Shown here piece after piece: positions 45,087 to 55,506 of a stretch of DNA of 64,000 nucleotides. The position numbers were made by a program, and so were the translations under genes. The notes under the pieces are model-generated. The model searched no databases. It was not told the DNA's origin and saw only the letters and a list, made by a program, of their open reading frames with translations. Positions within the stretch are counted from its first letter, which is position 1; each line of letters starts with the position of its first letter. Source of the DNA: CG2-30-36-16 sp964372115 (GTDB taxonomy: Bacteria > Bacteroidota > Ignavibacteria > Ignavibacteriales > Ignavibacteriaceae); contig CAYJPN010000007.1 in NCBI GenBank assembly GCA_964372115.1, forward strand, positions 115,345-179,344, in the 5' to 3' direction.

Positions 45087-46267
45087 AGATGTTAAAAGAA
45101 ATAAACGAATTAGCAAAAAAATACGAATCGTACACCGCTGAAAATTTATCCAAAATGATCCGTCAAAAATCGCTGAGTACAAAAGAAGAAGGTGCTGCAA
45201 ACGAATTAAAACTTCAGATGGAAGAAGCAGGTTTTGATGAAGTAAGAATTGATAAGCTCGGAAACGTAATAGGCAGAATTGGCAATGGGAAAAAGGTGCT
45301 TGCAATAGACGGACATATTGATACAGTTGATATCGGTAATTTACAGAACTGGACTTTTGATCCTCTTGCCGGGGAAGTAAAAGATGGTTTTGTTTACGGT
45401 CGCGGAAGTGTTGATCAGAAAGGCGGACCTGTTGCCGCAGTTACGGCGGGAAGAATTTTAAAAGAGTTGGGACTAACAAATGACGTTACACTACTTGTTA
45501 CCGGCAGTGTTATAGAAGAAGACTGCGACGGACTTTGCTGGAAGTATATAGTTGAAGAAGAAAAAATAAAACCCGATGCAGTTATTATTACCGAGCCGAC
45601 AAATCTTAATATTTACAGGGGACACAGGGGAAGAATGGAAATTGAAGTTGAGTTTTTCGGTGTTTCATCACACGGCTCAGCGCCCGAAAGAGGAAAAAAC
45701 GCAATTTATATGGCTTCAAAAGCATCGCTTGAGGTTGAGAAACTAAACGAACGTTTGCAGTTTGATGAATTCCTCGGCAAAGGAAGCGTAACGGTTACAG
45801 AATTTGTTTCAAACAGTCCGTCGCTTTGTGCCGTTTCAGACTACGCAAAAATTCATCTAGACAGACGATTGACCTGGGGCGAAGATAAAAAACTTGCCAT
45901 CGCACAGGTTGAAGAAATTGTAAAAGATATGAATGCAAAGGTTACTCTTTTGCAGTACAGCGAAAAAGGTTTTACAGGTTTTGAATATGGTATGGAGAAA
46001 TATTATCCGACATGGAAGTTGGAAGAAGATCATCCTGTCATCCAAAAAGGAATTGATGTTTTCACTGGTTTATTCGGGGAGAAACCTATTGTTGATAAAT
46101 GGACATTCTCAACGAACGGGGTTACAATCAATGGTTATTACGGTATCCCGGTTATTGGGTTCGGACCGGGTAACGAAGTACTTGCGCACGCGCCGGATGA
46201 AAAAGTACCGGTCGAGCATCTTGTTAAATCATCTGCATTTTACGCAGCGTACGCATTAAATTTTTAA
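45083..46267 (+). CDS. ygeY: M20-family hydrolase YgeY
   Basis: 394 residues of the M20 peptidase/ArgE family. Metal ligands: VLAIDGHIDTVDIG, GRGSVDQKGGPVAAV and IEEDCDGL, with ITEPTNLNIYRGHRGR and an exchange-domain block SSHGSAPERGKNAIYMA. YgeY of E. coli lies between ygeX and hyuA, where it is thought to hydrolyse an acylated amino-acid intermediate. Overlaps ssnA by four bases. Confidence 0.9.
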   Translation: MKMLKEINELAKKYESYTAENLSKMIRQKSLSTKEEGAANELKLQMEEAGFDEVRIDKLGNVIGRIGNGKKVLAIDGHIDTVDIGNLQNWTFDPLAGEVKDGFVYGRGSVDQKGGPVAAVTAGRILKELGLTNDVTLLVTGSVIEEDCDGLCWKYIVEEEKIKPDAVIITEPTNLNIYRGHRGRMEIEVEFFGVSSHGSAPERGKNAIYMASKASLEVEKLNERLQFDEFLGKGSVTVTEFVSNSPSLCAVSDYAKIHLDRRLTWGEDKKLAIAQVEEIVKDMNAKVTLLQYSEKGFTGFEYGMEKYYPTWKLEEDHPVIQKGIDVFTGLFGEKPIVDKWTFSTNGVTINGYYGIPVIGFGPGNEVLAHAPDEKVPVEHLVKSSAFYAAYALNF

Positions 46268-46307
46268 ATAAAATATTATCTCATATAAATCCTAAATCGG
46301 AGAAGTT

Positions 46308-47321
46308 ATGGACGCCAAAAGTCTAAAAGGAAAACATTTTTTAACCTGCGAAGATTGGACAAAAGAAGAACTCGATGTGGTGTTTGAAAGATCGTTTGAA
46401 TTGAAAAAACAATTTTACAAAGAAATACCGCATCTTTATTTACCACATAAAACTTTATTTATGATTTTTTTCGAGCAGTCAACCCGCACCCGTAACTCGA
46501 TGGAAGCCGGGATGACTCAGCTTGGCGGGCACGCACACGATTTAACTGCCGATAAAATGCAGCTATCGCACGGTGAATCTGCAAAAGATACAGCGATAAT
46601 TCTTTCGAGAATGGGTCACGGCATTGCATCGCGTAATTGTTTTTACGGCATCGGAGCAAGCTACCTCGCCGAGATGGCGAAGTATTCCACAAAACCAATC
46701 ATGTCATTGCAGGATGATATTTATCATCCGTTCCAGGGGCTTGCAGATTTGATGACGATCTTTGAGCAGTTCGGAAAAAACACAAAAGGATTAAAAGTTA
46801 CCATTTCATGGGCTTATGCTGACACACATTCAAAACCGCTTTCGGTTCCGCAGTCGCAAATTTTACTTTTACCCCGTTATGGCATTGATGTTACCGTAGC
46901 TCATCCTAAAGAATTTCCGCTGAGTAAAAACATTACAGAAAAAGCAATGTTAAACGCACAACAGGGCGGCGGCAGCGTTAAATTTACTAACAATATGGAT
47001 GAAGCATTTGAAGGCGCGCATATTGTTGTTCCTAAAAACTGGGGTGGCTTCGGCGCGTACGGTGTGCAAGAATATCTTAACAATGAAGATGCATGTAAAA
47101 AAGAGATGAAATCGAATCTGGAGAAATACCATGATTGGATTTGCGACGACAGGAGAATAAAACTTGCTGATAAAAATGTGAAACTTATGCATGCTCTTCC
47201 TGCAGATAGAAACCACGAAGTTACTGACGAAGTAATTGACAACCCGAACATTTCGGTTGTGTTTGATGAAGCTGAAAATCGTCTGCATACGGCAAAATCA
47301 ATTATGTCTTTAACAATGTAA
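46308..47321 (+). CDS. ygeW: Carbamoyltransferase YgeW
   Basis: 337 residues, aspartate/ornithine-carbamoyltransferase fold. FEQSTRTRNSMEAGM is the carbamoyl-phosphate loop (STRTR), HPFQGLADLMTI the HPxQ motif, and HALPADRNHEV the late active-site loop. YgeW-type enzymes act in purine breakdown, releasing carbamoyl phosphate from a ureido intermediate so that carbamate kinase can make ATP. No carbamate kinase (yqeA) lies in this window. Confidence 0.92.
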   Translation: MDAKSLKGKHFLTCEDWTKEELDVVFERSFELKKQFYKEIPHLYLPHKTLFMIFFEQSTRTRNSMEAGMTQLGGHAHDLTADKMQLSHGESAKDTAIILSRMGHGIASRNCFYGIGASYLAEMAKYSTKPIMSLQDDIYHPFQGLADLMTIFEQFGKNTKGLKVTISWAYADTHSKPLSVPQSQILLLPRYGIDVTVAHPKEFPLSKNITEKAMLNAQQGGGSVKFTNNMDEAFEGAHIVVPKNWGGFGAYGVQEYLNNEDACKKEMKSNLEKYHDWICDDRRIKLADKNVKLMHALPADRNHEVTDEVIDNPNISVVFDEAENRLHTAKSIMSLTM

Positions 47322-47326
47322 ATTTT

Positions 47327-48604
47327 ATGAACCGTTACTTCTATAAGTGTAATCAATGCGAATCAGAGTATTCAGCCCGTCAAATTGAAGATGGGCTGAT
47401 TTATCTTTGTCCCGCTTGCGGTAGTGCAGAAAAAAACAAACCACTGCACGGTGTGCTAAACATTGAGTACAATTATGAAAAAATAAAAAAAGAAATAACA
47501 CGTGATGAGTTTTTAAAAATTCAGCCGGGCAAATTTTTTAAGTATCCGTTTCTTTATCCACTTGAATATTCGAAAACTAACGGAGAATATTTTTTCCCAA
47601 AAATTTCATATGAAGACTTAAATCGCTTATCGCTTCCATCAAATTCTCTAATCAAGAGAGATTTCGAAAACAAAAAAATATATTTTCTCGATGAGACACG
47701 GAATCCAACATATTCATTTAAAGACCGTGCTTCAATGCTTGTTGCGTTAAAAGCAAAACAGACCGGTATCACTCAAATCTCAGCGGCATCAACCGGAAAC
47801 GCCGGCTCATCCATCGCGGGCATTTGTTCGATGCTTGGAATGCGCTCAAAAATATTCGTCCCAAAAAATATTCCGGAAGCAAAAAGAATTCAGATACAAT
47901 CATACGGTGCGGATATACATGTTGTTGACGGCGATTACGATTCAGCGTTCGATCTTTGTCTCGATTTGTCAAACGAGAAAAAATGGTACAACCGTAACAC
48001 AGCCTACAACCCTTTAACTATTGAAGGAAAAAAGTCAGCGGCGTTTGATATTTTTATTCAAACGAATGGGCAAATACCTGATTTAATTTTTATTCCCGCT
48101 GGCGATGGTGTAATTATCGGTGGGATTTATAAAGGTTTTGTTGAATTACAAAAACTTGGCTGGATAAAAAAATTACCAAAACTTGTTGCCGTGCAGGCAG
48201 AAGGAAGCAGGGCAATAGTAGATTTTGTGAGCACCGGAAAGTTTGAATATAAATCCGCTTCAACAATTGCCGACAGTATAAGCGCGGGTGCGCCGCGTAA
48301 TTTATTTATGGCTGCCGATGCAGTAAAACAATCAAATGGTTTTGCTGTTGCGGTTTCGGATGATGATATTTTGAAAGCGCAGGAAATACTCGCAAAAAGT
48401 TTTGGGTTTCTTGTTGAACCTTCGAGCGCGGCGGCTTTTGCCGGTTATCTTGTATTTAAAAATTCATTTGCTAACCATGAAATCCCACTTGTATTGTTAA
48501 CCGGAAGCGGATTAAAGGATTCGCAATCTCTAAAAATATGGAACGATCAGCCGGCTATAAAATCAGCGGTTGAGTGGAAATCGATTTTTAAAACCAAAGA
48601 TTAA
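47327..48604 (+). CDS. Threonine-synthase-like PLP enzyme with zinc ribbon
   Basis: 425 residues. The N-terminus has a four-Cys ribbon (FYKCNQCESEY, LCPACGS), then a fold-II PLP domain: the lysine in NPTYSFKDRASM, STGNAGSSIAGICSMLG for cofactor phosphate, and LLTGSGLKDSQ at the end. Threonine synthase proper is possible, but the neighbours are all purine-catabolic, and the gene starts 5 bp after ygeW in the same operon. An elimination or ammonia-lyase role replacing YgeX is therefore more likely. The short spacer to the convergent operon (48605-48688) shows no strong terminator. Confidence 0.8.
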   Translation: MNRYFYKCNQCESEYSARQIEDGLIYLCPACGSAEKNKPLHGVLNIEYNYEKIKKEITRDEFLKIQPGKFFKYPFLYPLEYSKTNGEYFFPKISYEDLNRLSLPSNSLIKRDFENKKIYFLDETRNPTYSFKDRASMLVALKAKQTGITQISAASTGNAGSSIAGICSMLGMRSKIFVPKNIPEAKRIQIQSYGADIHVVDGDYDSAFDLCLDLSNEKKWYNRNTAYNPLTIEGKKSAAFDIFIQTNGQIPDLIFIPAGDGVIIGGIYKGFVELQKLGWIKKLPKLVAVQAEGSRAIVDFVSTGKFEYKSASTIADSISAGAPRNLFMAADAVKQSNGFAVAVSDDDILKAQEILAKSFGFLVEPSSAAAFAGYLVFKNSFANHEIPLVLLTGSGLKDSQSLKIWNDQPAIKSAVEWKSIFKTKD

Positions 48605-48688
48605 TTTCCCACCGGCGCTAAATTTTAGAACAAAACAAATCACAAAGATTAAGTTCGACCATTTGATAATGTTATTATGAGAAGTGAA

Positions 48689-51259
48689 TTAAATTTTTAA
48701 TTTCACTCGTTTTTTTATTGGCAGTTTAAAATATCTGGTTCCATCAAATTGATAGAACGCATTTGCAACAGCGCCTGCCGTGGGGACGAGTCCTATTTCT
48801 CCAACGCCTTTTGCACCATAAGGACCATTCGGGTCTGCAACTTCGATACCGATAACTTCCACCTCCGGCATTTCTTTTGCGCGGAGAATTCCCATTTTTC
48901 TAAATCTCGTTGATTTGGGTCTCCCGTTTTCCAGTTCGAGTTCCTCACTTATTGCGTAACCAAGACCCATGTGTACCGAGCCTTGAATTTGTCCTTCAAA
49001 CAAATTCGGATTTATTATTTTTCCCGCATCATGAGCGGCAATTATTTTTTCAATATTTCCTTCATCATCTAAAAGCACAACTTGTGTTGCGTAGCTGTAA
49101 GAGTAGTGAGTTATAATTTCTCCTTCTGTTTTCCCCGGTTTTGTGGTCCAATCACATGTCCAGCTTCCTTCATAAACTTTACCGCTCAGATCTTTTAGAG
49201 TTTTTGTTTTTAAATCTTCAAGGAAGTTTTTTGCAGTGGCGATTATAGAGTTGCCTATAATTGAAGTTGCACGTGAGGCTGTTGTCATCCCCGAGTATGC
49301 ATTAGATTTTGTATCAACTTTTACTTCAATAATATTCGGATTGATGCCGGTTTCGTTACACAAAAATTGCACCGCCATTGTGTTTACGCCCTGTCCCATT
49401 TCCGTCCAACCATGATTTAAAATAACATGATTTTCATTCACAACTTCAATTTTTATAATTCCGTCATCAGGCATACCGTTGCCGATGCCTGTGTTTTTTA
49501 TGCCGCAGGCAATGCCGGCGTACTTTGCATTTTGAAAGATATCTTTTACCGCAGCTAATGTTTCGCGAACACCAGCGCCCCCTTTTATAATTTGTCCGGT
49601 TGAAGTAATGCCGCCATCGATGAGCGCGTTATTATATCGAAACTGCCATCTATCAAATCCGCCCTGTTCGCAGAGATCGTCAATACAATTTTCAATAGCA
49701 AATGTAACCTGGTTTACACCGAAACCACGCATTGCGCCGCACGGCAAGTTGTTTGTATAAACAGCCTGACTTTTAATATATGCGTTTGGTACGTGGTAAG
49801 CGCCGGTAGCATGCCCCGCAGCACGTTCTAACACTTTCATACCGACCGAGGCATACGCTCCAGTATCGCCTACAATATCTGCCTTGAGTGCGGTAAACTT
49901 TCCATCTTTATCACAACCAACTTCATACTCCATTATAAGAGGATGACGTTTGGGATGCATTAAAATAGATTCATCCCTTGTTAAAGAGAGGCGGACAGGT
50001 TTTTTCATAATATATGAACACAAAGCGGCATGATGCTGAACTGAAAGATCTTCTTTGCCGCCAAAACCGCCTCCGTTCGGTGCAAGAATTATGCGGACTT
50101 TTTCTTCTGGTAGTCCGAGTATTTTTGCTATCGCTTTTCTGTCTTCATAAACTCCCTGTCCTTGCGACAATACTTCAACTCCATCCACTCCGTCTGGTTT
50201 TGCAACCGAACATTCTGGTTCAAGGTAACCATGTTCAATCATTTGAGTTGTGTATTTCCCTTTTGAAATATAAGCGGATTCTTTTAGTGCTTTTTCTACA
50301 TTGCCGCGATCGATCATAGTTGTAGACAGAATATTTCCTTTTTCATGAATCTTCGGAGCATCATCTTTTAATGCCTCGAAAGGATCGAGTAAAGGTTGAA
50401 GCACGTTGTAATAAACTTTTATAAGATCCGCAGCTTTGCGCGCTATGTCTTCAGTTTCGGCAACCACAGCAGCTAGAACATCGCCTATGTATCGCGTAAT
50501 CTCTCCTTCGCCTATCATTACATCCCAGTCCTGAACTATGAGTCCGGTTTTTTTATTACCAGGAATATCTTTTGCAGTAAATACTTTTAATACGCCGCTC
50601 AGTGATGAAGCCGCTTCGGTATCAATTGAAATAACCTTTGCGCGTGGATGATCGCTGAATTTTAATGCCGCATGAACCATTCCGTCAATTTTTACATCTG
50701 CAACAAACGGGCTTAACCCGAGCACTAATTTATCGGCATCATATTTTGGATAACGTTTGCCCACACCTGTTTCAAATTTGATGGGGGAAGGAATTTCTTT
50801 TACTTCTCTAAAAGCTTCCGCAGCATATTCTATTGAGTCAATAATTTTTACATAACCTGTACATCTGCACAAATTTGGTTGAAGCGCATTTGCAATTTCT
50901 TTGCGAGTAGGGCCTGGATTTTTTTCAAGAAGAGCATTCGCCTGCATTACAATTCCGGGTATACAAAAGCCGCATTGAACACCGCTTTTAGAAACGAATG
51001 CGTTTGTAAAAACCCGCTTCCGGTATTCGTCAAGTCCGTCAGGTGTTACGACATGTTTGCCCTCAACTTTTTTCATCGGGGTGACACAAGAAAGAATTGC
51101 TTTGCCGTCAACTTGCACGGTACACGAACCACATGATGCTTGCGGTGAGCAGCCGTCTTTTACGGTTGTAATTTCTTCAACATCGCGTATATATTTTAAA
51201 AGCGGAAGATCAACATCTCCATCGTAATATTTTTCAAGTCCATTTAAATAAAATTTCAT
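48689..51259 (-). CDS. xdhD: Molybdenum hydroxylase, XdhD type (2Fe-2S plus Mo domains)
   Basis: 856 residues. A plant-type 2Fe-2S domain (CSPQASCGSCTVQVDG), a helical 2Fe-2S domain (QCGFCIPGI and NLCRCTGYVK), and then the molybdopterin part: GGGFGGKEDLSVQHHAAL, LPCGAMRGFGVNQ and GVGEIGLVPTAGA, whose Glu is the catalytic base of the family. There is no FAD domain, as in E. coli XdhD. The CGAMRGFG block differs from the TAFRGFGG block of true xanthine dehydrogenase, so the substrate may differ. It is the last gene of the minus-strand operon, 16 bp after ygfK. Confidence 0.88.
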   Translation of the reverse strand: MKFYLNGLEKYYDGDVDLPLLKYIRDVEEITTVKDGCSPQASCGSCTVQVDGKAILSCVTPMKKVEGKHVVTPDGLDEYRKRVFTNAFVSKSGVQCGFCIPGIVMQANALLEKNPGPTRKEIANALQPNLCRCTGYVKIIDSIEYAAEAFREVKEIPSPIKFETGVGKRYPKYDADKLVLGLSPFVADVKIDGMVHAALKFSDHPRAKVISIDTEAASSLSGVLKVFTAKDIPGNKKTGLIVQDWDVMIGEGEITRYIGDVLAAVVAETEDIARKAADLIKVYYNVLQPLLDPFEALKDDAPKIHEKGNILSTTMIDRGNVEKALKESAYISKGKYTTQMIEHGYLEPECSVAKPDGVDGVEVLSQGQGVYEDRKAIAKILGLPEEKVRIILAPNGGGFGGKEDLSVQHHAALCSYIMKKPVRLSLTRDESILMHPKRHPLIMEYEVGCDKDGKFTALKADIVGDTGAYASVGMKVLERAAGHATGAYHVPNAYIKSQAVYTNNLPCGAMRGFGVNQVTFAIENCIDDLCEQGGFDRWQFRYNNALIDGGITSTGQIIKGGAGVRETLAAVKDIFQNAKYAGIACGIKNTGIGNGMPDDGIIKIEVVNENHVILNHGWTEMGQGVNTMAVQFLCNETGINPNIIEVKVDTKSNAYSGMTTASRATSIIGNSIIATAKNFLEDLKTKTLKDLSGKVYEGSWTCDWTTKPGKTEGEIITHYSYSYATQVVLLDDEGNIEKIIAAHDAGKIINPNLFEGQIQGSVHMGLGYAISEELELENGRPKSTRFRKMGILRAKEMPEVEVIGIEVADPNGPYGAKGVGEIGLVPTAGAVANAFYQFDGTRYFKLPIKKRVKLKI

Positions 51260-51275
51260 AATAGTTCCGGTAAAA

Positions 51276-54200
51276 TTAAGCTTGTGTAAAAAGTGGGTGA
51301 GGGCTGAGCTTCAGTAAATAAAAATACATTTCAGCGGCTATTTTTAAGTCAAAAGAATTTAATGCTTCATCACGCCCATCCAAACTTACGAGGTTAAATT
51401 CTTTATCAAAAATAAATGTTAAATTTTTATGCTGATATTCGATTGTGTCGTCATTTATTCCGATTGAATGGGTTGTTCCATCATGCTTGAATAAAAGTTT
51501 TTCATTTTCAAAAAAATAAACATTGTCTTCATTTTCAAAAGCAGTTTTCGTTAAGCAAAATTTTGGTTTTACTTTATATGGCGCTCCGGCGGTTGGACAA
51601 AAAGTATCGCAGTTGCCGCACTCATTGCAAAAATCTTTTATATTAAAAATTTGATATTTCTGTATAACACTAAATTCCTTTTGTGCGGCTATTTCCCATT
51701 CGTTCTCATTCATCGAAATAAGCGGGTATTGAAAGGTAAACGGTTCGGTTTCAAAATACAAGTTTGCGATGTTGGGACAAACTGTTACACAGATATTACA
51801 TATTTCATCGCAATATAAACAACGGGATGCTTCTTTTATCGCGCTTTGGTCGTCGAGTAACGGGTGAACAAGATCGAATCCTGTTCTTTTAGAAAGCGGA
51901 AGAGAGGGAATATCATCGCCGTAAATACGCTGCGAAATTTTATTTTGAAATTCATCCAAATTTATTTTGCTGCTATTATTTACTTTTGGACTATTCTCCG
52001 CAGAGGTTTTTAAAATTATATGTTCGGCAGCCTTTTTACCATCAGCAATAGCATTGATTAACGAATCAGCGCCACGTACAGCATCGCCACCGGCATAAAC
52101 ATTTGGAATTGTCGTTTCAAAAGTTTTTGGGTTTATTTTTAATTCGTTTTTTGGATAGAAACTCAAATTAACATCCTGCCCAACCGCAGTAATAATAGAA
52201 TCGAATTGAAGAGAAAAATCAGAGCCAGGGACAACAACAGGCTTTGGTCGTCCGCTCTTGTCAGCGTCTGTTAATTTCATCCTTGTACAGATTAAATTAA
52301 GAGAGTTATCATTTTTTTCAATTTTCAAAGGCGCTGTCAGCTCAATAACTTCCACATTTTCGGAAAGAAGTGCTTCAATCTCTTCCTTATCTGCGGGCAT
52401 TTCTTTTATTGTTCTACGGTAAATTACCTTTACATTTCCATCAGCCCCGGCAAGCCTTTTTGCGGTGCGCGCTGCATCCATTGCCGAGTTGCCGCCGCCA
52501 ATTACCGCAATATTTTTTCCAATGGAAGTTACTTTGCCGTTTAATGTATCCGATAAAAATGTTAATTGATCAAACACATTACCGAGGTTTTCACCTTTTA
52601 TGTTTAATCGTTTCCCGTTTTGTGCGCCTATGGCTATATAAACAAAATCAAAATCGCTCGTCATTTTTTTGAAACCGGCTTCATCAATTAAAAAGCTGTA
52701 ATTAAATTTTACACCGAGCGCCTTTATATTATCAACATCCTGACGAACCGCATCGAGATTGATTCTGAAAATAGGAATAGCGCCGGATGCCATTCCGCCA
52801 GCAAAACTTTTTGATTCAAAAACTTCAACTTCAATTCCGGCGAGAGCAAGAAAATATGCTGCCGATAATCCAGACGGGCCCGCTCCGATAACTGCCGCTT
52901 TCTTTTTACTTGTTGCCTTCGTTTTGCCGCTGAAGTTGGAAGATTCTTTTTTCGAAACAAATCGTTTTATTTCTCTTATTAAAAGAGAATTATCAATATT
53001 CATCCGGGTGCATTTTGTTTGGCACAAATGATCGCACACCATACCCGTTATGTTCGGCAGCGGATTATCTTCAAGAATTGAGTTATACGCCTTATCAAAA
53101 TCACCGTTAGCCGTATGGAACATGTACCCGGGCACGTTTTGCGATATGGCGCATGTTTCTACACACGGCGCAAGCACACAATCCTGAGGCGTAAGTTCTC
53201 GTTTTGTTTTTATTGAATCATTCTTAAAATGATGTTTTGTATATCTTTCAGATTTCAGCACTTCTTCAGCATAAGAATTTAAATTGCTTAGCGCCGCGTT
53301 TTTTTCAATAACTTTGCCTGACGTGCTTTGAATAAATTCTGCAATATTCTCTGAACTATATTTTTTTATCTCCGAATGGAGGATTTCCAAATATTGTGGA
53401 AGTCGTGAATATCCGCCTGGTTTTAAAATATCGGAGCAAACCGTAACCGGTTTTATTCCGCACGCAATTATTTTATAAAAATTAAACGCATCCGCACCGG
53501 CTGAAAATGAAATATCAATATTTCCGTTAAAATGATTTTGGAGTTTTGCGGCAAGGTTAACACTAATGGGGTGCAGCGCCCTTCCGCTCATATAAACCAT
53601 TTTTTCTTTTGACGGGAGAAATTTGTCCGGGTTTAAAGTTTCGAGAGTATTAGTTAGCTTTACACCGAATTCAACATTGTTATCAATTGCATGTTTTTTC
53701 AGTCTGCTAATTAACCCGATCGCATCGTCATATTTCAAATCATGTTCAAAAGCTTCATCCGGCACTACAATTTTATAACCGAGTTTATCGTTTAAAATGC
53801 AGCGGAGTGTTTCGGGTCCAAGCAAAGTTGGATTAAGTTTTACCGCGGTATGCAGCTTAAGTTCTTCAATCAAATATTTAGCAATACTCTCAATTTCCTC
53901 CGGCGGGCAGCCGTGCATTGTGGAGAGTGTAATGTTATTCGAAATCATCGATGGGATTTTTACAGCCTTTACGCGCGGGTAAATCTTACAAAGTTGTTCA
54001 AGTTTTAGTTCAATCTCCTTTGATGCATTATTCATCTTATCAAAAAACCATTGAACCTTTTCGCTTTTTATTCCTTTTAAATCGTAACCGGCGCTAAGGT
54101 TAAATATAAATCCATCTTCTTTTCTATTCCAACCGAACTTATCTTTTAATAGATGAATAACTATCCACGCATTTAAGTATTCATCGAACGACTCTTTGAT

Positions 54201-54545
54201 TTTTAATTCCTGCGACCACTCACAGTTGTAACCCTCATCCCCCATATCTATACAAGGTTTTGTCACTTCAATTTCATCAAGCACCTGCACGGTTTTTAGT
54301 TCGATGTATCTTGCGCCGAATAGCCATGCGAGAATAATATTTTGCGACATTTGTGTATGCGGACCTGCAGCAACACCAAGAGGAGTTTCAAGCAACTGTC
54401 CGTAACGCCGCATCGTAAATGGATCAGATTCGGCTGGAGTAAAAAATAAATTTTTAGAATATCCGAAAATGGTTCCCTGTTTTTCTTCGTTTAATATCCA
54501 TGAAAATAATTTATCGATGGGGTAGCAATAAAGTTTATCTGACAT
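51276..54545 (-). CDS. ygfK: YgfK-type iron-sulfur flavoprotein (so-called selenate reductase subunit)
   Basis: About 1089 residues from ATG 54545 (MSDKLYCYPI); an ATG four codons upstream (54557) is possible. A dihydroorotate/dihydropyrimidine-dehydrogenase-like barrel (TMHGCPPEEIESIAKYL near 215) is followed by a GltD-like FAD/NAD part: CVETCAISQNVPGYM, VCDHLCQTKCTR, VIGAGPSGLSAAYF, VIGGGNSAMDAARTA and IITAVGQDVN. C-terminal ferredoxin clusters (CDEICNICVTVCPN, CNECGNCDTFCP) complete it. It probably moves electrons between NAD(P)H and the molybdenum hydroxylases or a ring-reducing step. It overlaps xdhC by 11 bp. Confidence 0.9.
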   Translation of the reverse strand: MSDKLYCYPIDKLFSWILNEEKQGTIFGYSKNLFFTPAESDPFTMRRYGQLLETPLGVAAGPHTQMSQNIILAWLFGARYIELKTVQVLDEIEVTKPCIDMGDEGYNCEWSQELKIKESFDEYLNAWIVIHLLKDKFGWNRKEDGFIFNLSAGYDLKGIKSEKVQWFFDKMNNASKEIELKLEQLCKIYPRVKAVKIPSMISNNITLSTMHGCPPEEIESIAKYLIEELKLHTAVKLNPTLLGPETLRCILNDKLGYKIVVPDEAFEHDLKYDDAIGLISRLKKHAIDNNVEFGVKLTNTLETLNPDKFLPSKEKMVYMSGRALHPISVNLAAKLQNHFNGNIDISFSAGADAFNFYKIIACGIKPVTVCSDILKPGGYSRLPQYLEILHSEIKKYSSENIAEFIQSTSGKVIEKNAALSNLNSYAEEVLKSERYTKHHFKNDSIKTKRELTPQDCVLAPCVETCAISQNVPGYMFHTANGDFDKAYNSILEDNPLPNITGMVCDHLCQTKCTRMNIDNSLLIREIKRFVSKKESSNFSGKTKATSKKKAAVIGAGPSGLSAAYFLALAGIEVEVFESKSFAGGMASGAIPIFRINLDAVRQDVDNIKALGVKFNYSFLIDEAGFKKMTSDFDFVYIAIGAQNGKRLNIKGENLGNVFDQLTFLSDTLNGKVTSIGKNIAVIGGGNSAMDAARTAKRLAGADGNVKVIYRRTIKEMPADKEEIEALLSENVEVIELTAPLKIEKNDNSLNLICTRMKLTDADKSGRPKPVVVPGSDFSLQFDSIITAVGQDVNLSFYPKNELKINPKTFETTIPNVYAGGDAVRGADSLINAIADGKKAAEHIILKTSAENSPKVNNSSKINLDEFQNKISQRIYGDDIPSLPLSKRTGFDLVHPLLDDQSAIKEASRCLYCDEICNICVTVCPNIANLYFETEPFTFQYPLISMNENEWEIAAQKEFSVIQKYQIFNIKDFCNECGNCDTFCPTAGAPYKVKPKFCLTKTAFENEDNVYFFENEKLLFKHDGTTHSIGINDDTIEYQHKNLTFIFDKEFNLVSLDGRDEALNSFDLKIAAEMYFYLLKLSPHPLFTQA

Positions 54546-55506
54546 TCTTAACCGCATTTTTAATTTTTATTATTTCCGCAGCTATGCTGATTGCAATTTC
54601 TTCGGGTGTTTCCGCTTCAATTTCCAATCCGATGGGAGAATGAACTTTAAATAGTGTTTCGTCACTGTATCCGGCTTCTCTAACTGCCTCAAATATTGTG
54701 TGTATTTTTTTCTTGCTCCCCATCATTCCTACGTATTTAACATTTTTCCCGAGTACCGAAATTAAGGCGTCACGGTCACCATTATGGCGCGGTGTCGCAA
54801 TTACAATATATGATTTCTCGTTTTCAATAATATAATTGCCGGTATTTTTATAGTCGGTAATAATCTTTTCATCAGCAGACAGATTATCTTTCATTGTAAA
54901 AACATCATTTCGATGATCAAAAATAGTAACATAAAAACCAAGTTGTTTCATAACATCTGAAACTGCTTTACCCACATGTCCGCCACCGATAATATAAACT
55001 GTATTTGAGAATCCAACATTTTCAGTGTAAGCCCAGTCATCATCTGAACTATAAGTGAAATTAATTTGCAGGGATTGTGAGTTTTCCGCATCGAATGAAA
55101 AATTGCCGCAGGAAATTTTCATTGTACCGTCAATTCTCTTTTCAAGATTTGTCAAAATTTTTTTGATTACCGGTCTATGCGAGCCACTTAATATTTGAAA
55201 AACAATTGTTTGTAATCCTCCGCATATTAAACCGGAGCTCTCGTATTTTGTATTTGGTGAGTGCTGCAATCGTTTAACAAGTTTTGATTCGGTGCCGGCA
55301 AGCAGTGAGAGTGAATAATCTATCATCTCCTTTTCCATAATTCCACCGCCGATAGTTCCCATGCTTACTCCATCAGCTTTTAGCAGCATTTGGAAACCCT
55401 GTCTTCCGGGTGATGAGTTTGTTGCATCTGCAACTTTTAATAAAACAATTTTCTCGCCGTCATCAATTGCATCTGAGGCAAAATTCCAAAATTCTTTTTC
55501 TCTCAC
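54535..55506 (-). CDS. xdhC: XdhC/CoxI-family molybdenum-hydroxylase maturation protein
   Basis: 323 residues. The N-terminal XdhC_CoxI part reads VADATNSSPGRQGFQMLL and GTIGGGIMEKEMID. The C-terminal Rossmann part reads VYIIGGGHVGKAVSDV, VIATPRHNGDRDAL and YVGMMGSKKK, with HSPIGLEIEAETPEEIAISIAAEII at the end. XdhC proteins bind the molybdenum cofactor and insert its sulfurated form into xanthine-dehydrogenase-type enzymes. It overlaps xdhB by four bases and ygfK by 11 or more, fitting a role for both hydroxylases here. Confidence 0.92.
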   Translation of the reverse strand: MREKEFWNFASDAIDDGEKIVLLKVADATNSSPGRQGFQMLLKADGVSMGTIGGGIMEKEMIDYSLSLLAGTESKLVKRLQHSPNTKYESSGLICGGLQTIVFQILSGSHRPVIKKILTNLEKRIDGTMKISCGNFSFDAENSQSLQINFTYSSDDDWAYTENVGFSNTVYIIGGGHVGKAVSDVMKQLGFYVTIFDHRNDVFTMKDNLSADEKIITDYKNTGNYIIENEKSYIVIATPRHNGDRDALISVLGKNVKYVGMMGSKKKIHTIFEAVREAGYSDETLFKVHSPIGLEIEAETPEEIAISIAAEIIKIKNAVKNVR

